Source: Burkholderiaceae bacterium
Lineage (GTDB): Bacteria; Pseudomonadota; Gammaproteobacteria; Burkholderiales; Burkholderiaceae
Reading direction: 5' to 3'
Length of the DNA stretch: 8,771 bases
Assembly: GCA_023253905.1 (NCBI GenBank)
Contig: JALREG010000154.1
Coordinates: 1 to 8,771 of the forward strand
Translations under genes and position numbers: made by a program
In this document: positions 7,634 to 8,771 of the stretch, piece after piece
How positions within the stretch are numbered: the stretch's first letter is position 1
Layout: each line of letters begins with the position of its first letter
Notes under the pieces: generated by a model
Database searches by the model: none
What the model saw: only the letters and a program-made list of their open reading frames with translations
What the model was told of the DNA's origin: nothing

Positions 7634-7640
7634 CTCCTTT
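7634..7640 (-). promoter_or_regulatory. Strong ribosome binding site of the leader ORF
   Basis: The minus strand reads AAAGGAG, then nine bases, then the ATG at 7624. It is one of the best Shine-Dalgarno matches in the window and serves no other start codon at proper spacing. This is the main reason to take the 30-codon frame seriously. Confidence 0.65.
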
Positions 7641-7643
7641 GTG

Positions 7644-7686
7644 TCTCGCCTGCTGCACGGCCCGGGCTCAGGACGCGGCGGCGAGA
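7644..7686 (-). other. Possible 5' leader hairpin just upstream of the first ribosome binding site
   Basis: In the presumed operon transcript TCTCGCC (7686-7680) can pair with GGCGAGA (7650-7644), giving a seven-pair stem around a 29-base loop that contains the palindrome GCCCGGGC. The stem ends three bases before AAAGGAG. There is no U-run after it, so it is not a terminator by itself. It may influence ribosome access or be chance in GC-rich DNA. Confidence 0.3.
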
Positions 7687-7700
7687 TCATCAACCGGAAA

Positions 7701-7716
7701 TGAGACTTGCGTCTCA
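7701..7716. promoter_or_regulatory. Likely TetR-family operator (perfect inverted repeat)
   Basis: TGAGAC-TTGC-GTCTCA has perfect six-base arms with a four-base spacer, the size and symmetry usual for a TetR-family dimer. It sits between the divergent operon and the regulator gene at 7838. It lies just downstream of the operon -10 (about +9 to +24) and six bases from the tetR -35 candidate, so a bound repressor could block both promoters. Binding by the neighbouring regulator is inferred from position. Confidence 0.7.
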
Positions 7717-7721
7717 AACCC

Positions 7722-7751
7722 TTGAGGTTGATCATAGACCGAGTTTTAAAT
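7722..7751 (+). promoter_or_regulatory. Candidate promoter of the tetR-type gene
   Basis: A sigma70-like pair, TTGAGG (7722-7727) and TTAAAT (7746-7751) spaced 18 bases; TTTAAA one base earlier gives 17. Each hexamer matches four of six consensus bases, in the only AT-rich patch of the region. It would give an untranslated leader of about 80 bases before the GTG at 7838. It overlaps the operon promoter on the other strand. Confidence 0.4.
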
Positions 7752-7760
7752 AATCAGCAA
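7731..7760 (-). promoter_or_regulatory. Candidate promoter of the hydrolase/amidohydrolase/transporter operon
   Basis: Read on the minus strand, TTGCTG (7760-7755) and TATGAT (7736-7731) are 18 bases apart. The -10 matches five of six consensus bases and the -35 three of six, as expected for a regulated promoter. Transcription would begin near 7724 and run straight through the inverted repeat at 7701-7716, so a repressor there would act as a roadblock. Confidence 0.45.
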
Positions 7761-7837
7761 GAACTTCCGGTTCATTTCGAGCGCGCTTCTCGGCCATCGA
7801 GTCCATCAGGTCGCGTTATTCCGCGTAAGGCAGTCGA

Positions 7838-8467
7838 GTGGGTCATCCTGGTCACAACCTCAGCGAAGCACCGCTAGCGCCACTCCGGGGCGTACGGGCG
7901 GCGACCCATCGCTTGCTGCTCTCGACCGCCATGCAGCTAATTCGGGAGGCGGGCCATGTGCCTGCAGTGGCTGAAGTAGCGCGCCGCTGCGGTGTGTCGC
8001 GGGCGACCGCGTATCGGTATTTTCCTTCGCGAAGTGCGCTCATCGTCGCTGTGATGGACGAATCGCTTGGCCCGGTCCGCCGCTTTTCCTCCAAGCACCC
8101 AGATGGCCCGCGCCGGGTTCGTGAGGTTTTTGAAAAAACCTTCCCCCGGTTCCGTGATTTCGAGGCCCAGATGCGCGCAGCCGTTCAACTATCGCTTGAG
8201 CACTGGGCGCGCGAGCGGGCTGGGGCGCTTGACGAGGAGCGCTTTCGCAGAGGCTTTCGCGTACGCATCATGGGCGATGCCATCGCCCCAATGGCATCGC
8301 AGCTGTCCGCTTCGCAGCTACGCCGCTTGCATCAAGCGCTCACTGTTGTGTACGGAATCGAGACCTGGGTGATTCTGAAAGACATCTGGGGACTGTCCGA
8401 TCGCTCGGTTGAGCAGGTTGCGCTGTGGATGGTTGATGCGCTGATCGGGGCGGCGCTCGAGGATTGA
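7838..8467 (+). CDS. TetR/AcrR-family transcriptional regulator
   Basis: This 209-residue cytoplasmic DNA-binding protein is probably a ligand-responsive repressor of the divergent operon and of itself. The N-terminal domain has the family helix-turn-helix: VAEVARRCGVSRATAYRYFP (about residues 45-64) followed by SRSALIVAVMDE. The rest (about 80-209) is the variable helical ligand-binding and dimer domain, ending in VALWMVDALIGAALED. The start is a GTG at 7838 with AAGG seven bases upstream. The next in-frame ATG (7931) would remove part of helix 1, so the GTG is preferred. Length is normal for the family. Its divergent position next to a palindrome supports local control. The inducer is most likely the operon's substrate or a breakdown product, but this cannot be read here. 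Confidence 0.92.
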   Translation: MGHPGHNLSEAPLAPLRGVRAATHRLLLSTAMQLIREAGHVPAVAEVARRCGVSRATAYRYFPSRSALIVAVMDESLGPVRRFSSKHPDGPRRVREVFEKTFPRFRDFEAQMRAAVQLSLEHWARERAGALDEERFRRGFRVRIMGDAIAPMASQLSASQLRRLHQALTVVYGIETWVILKDIWGLSDRSVEQVALWMVDALIGAALED

Positions 8468-8551
8468 GCGTCGCCCATACTCTGAACCGCATCCATCGCT
8501 TGCTGAGGCTTGACGCCGGGCTTTTGCTTCAACCATGCGTTCGCCATCGAC
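8468..8551. other. Short convergent intergenic gap without a recognisable terminator
   Basis: These 84 bases separate the convergent ends of the tetR-type gene and the right-edge binding-protein gene. I see no GC-rich hairpin with a T-run on either strand. Frames running through it lie antisense to tetR and look like shadows. Confidence 0.5.
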
Positions 8552-8771
8552 TCAGTCGGCAAACTTCCAAACCTTACGTTGCACATCCGGCGTAAGGATC
8601 CGATGTGGAATGTCACCGTCTCCCGTCTCCCGCATCTGGTAGGTGTTGAGCCCGCGGAACGTTTTCAACTGAGTGAACTCCTTCATGATGATCTCGCGCG
8701 CCTTGGCCGGTGGTGTGCTGCCATCAACGCCATTGCGGCGCAAAATGTCCGCCAGCAGCAGCATGGCGTCA
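8552..8771 (-). CDS. C-terminal fragment of a second ABC-importer substrate-binding protein (start beyond window)
   Basis: An open frame enters from the right edge and ends with TGA at 8552. The visible 72 residues begin DAMLLLADILRRNG, matching the common YDAxxLLAxALxxAG helix of branched-chain-amino-acid/amide-type binding proteins. They continue with PPAKAREIIMKEFTQLKTFRG and GDGDIPHRI, then a final KVWKF strand, which resembles the usual ending of the fold (a 'fxGltG' stretch, a GD turn and a last beta strand). It is not a copy of the binding protein at 686-1939, whose C-terminus is quite different. It is convergent with tetR, so it belongs to another transcription unit. Family call moderate because only the tail is seen. 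Confidence 0.65.
   Translation of the reverse strand, partial: DAMLLLADILRRNGVDGSTPPAKAREIIMKEFTQLKTFRGLNTYQMRETGDGDIPHRILTPDVQRKVWKFAD

Noticed and set aside
7532..7735. A 67-codon version of the leader ORF beginning at 7735
   Set aside because: Its start overlaps the predicted operon -10 and has no ribosome binding site; the ATG at 7624 has an excellent one.
8332..8616. Minus-strand frame across the tetR end and the intergenic gap
   Set aside because: It overlaps the tetR 3' end antisense and the binding-protein end in another frame; no family motif or ribosome binding site seen.
1..8771. Mobile elements, CRISPR arrays, tRNA or rRNA genes
   Set aside because: No transposase-like product, terminal inverted repeats, regular repeat-spacer pattern or tRNA-like cloverleaf was seen on either strand.

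Overview
The window looks like a chromosomal piece of a GC-rich proteobacterium. A Burkholderiales-type betaproteobacterium is my best guess, from the base composition and from several LivK/LivH/LivM/LivG-type transporter parts lying next to orphan hydrolases. No taxonomic marker such as an rRNA is present, so this is inference.

Most of the window (about 1-7624) is one tightly packed minus-strand operon, read from high to low coordinates. Its order is a possible 30-residue leader ORF (7624-7532), an alpha/beta hydrolase (7535-6693), two paralogous metal-dependent amidohydrolases (6690-5401 and 5357-4062), LivH-type permease (4065-3118), LivM-type permease (3121-1964), periplasmic substrate-binding protein (1939-686) and LivG-type ATPase (652 to beyond position 1). 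Three junctions are 4-base ATGA stop/start overlaps and the other gaps are 2-43 bases. A LivF-type second ATPase is expected just outside the left edge.

A 213-base control region (7625-7837) separates the operon from a divergent TetR-family regulator (7838-8467, plus strand). It holds a perfect inverted repeat, TGAGAC-TTGC-GTCTCA (7701-7716), between plausible overlapping divergent sigma70-like promoters. This is the arrangement expected of a TetR repressor that controls both itself and the operon. Further inverted repeats in the leader could form alternative RNA structures around the first ribosome binding site.

At the right edge, converging on tetR, is the C-terminal end of another periplasmic binding protein of the branched-chain-amino-acid/amide type (8552-8771, minus strand). 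It belongs to a neighbouring transcription unit.

Taken together, the operon looks like an uptake-and-hydrolysis module. The ABC importer brings in a small polar compound, two amidohydrolases cut an amide, urea, carbamate or lactam-like bond, and the alpha/beta hydrolase cuts an ester, lactone or C-C bond, under control of a ligand-sensing TetR protein. The substrate cannot be read from the sequence. I saw no mobile element, CRISPR array, tRNA or rRNA.
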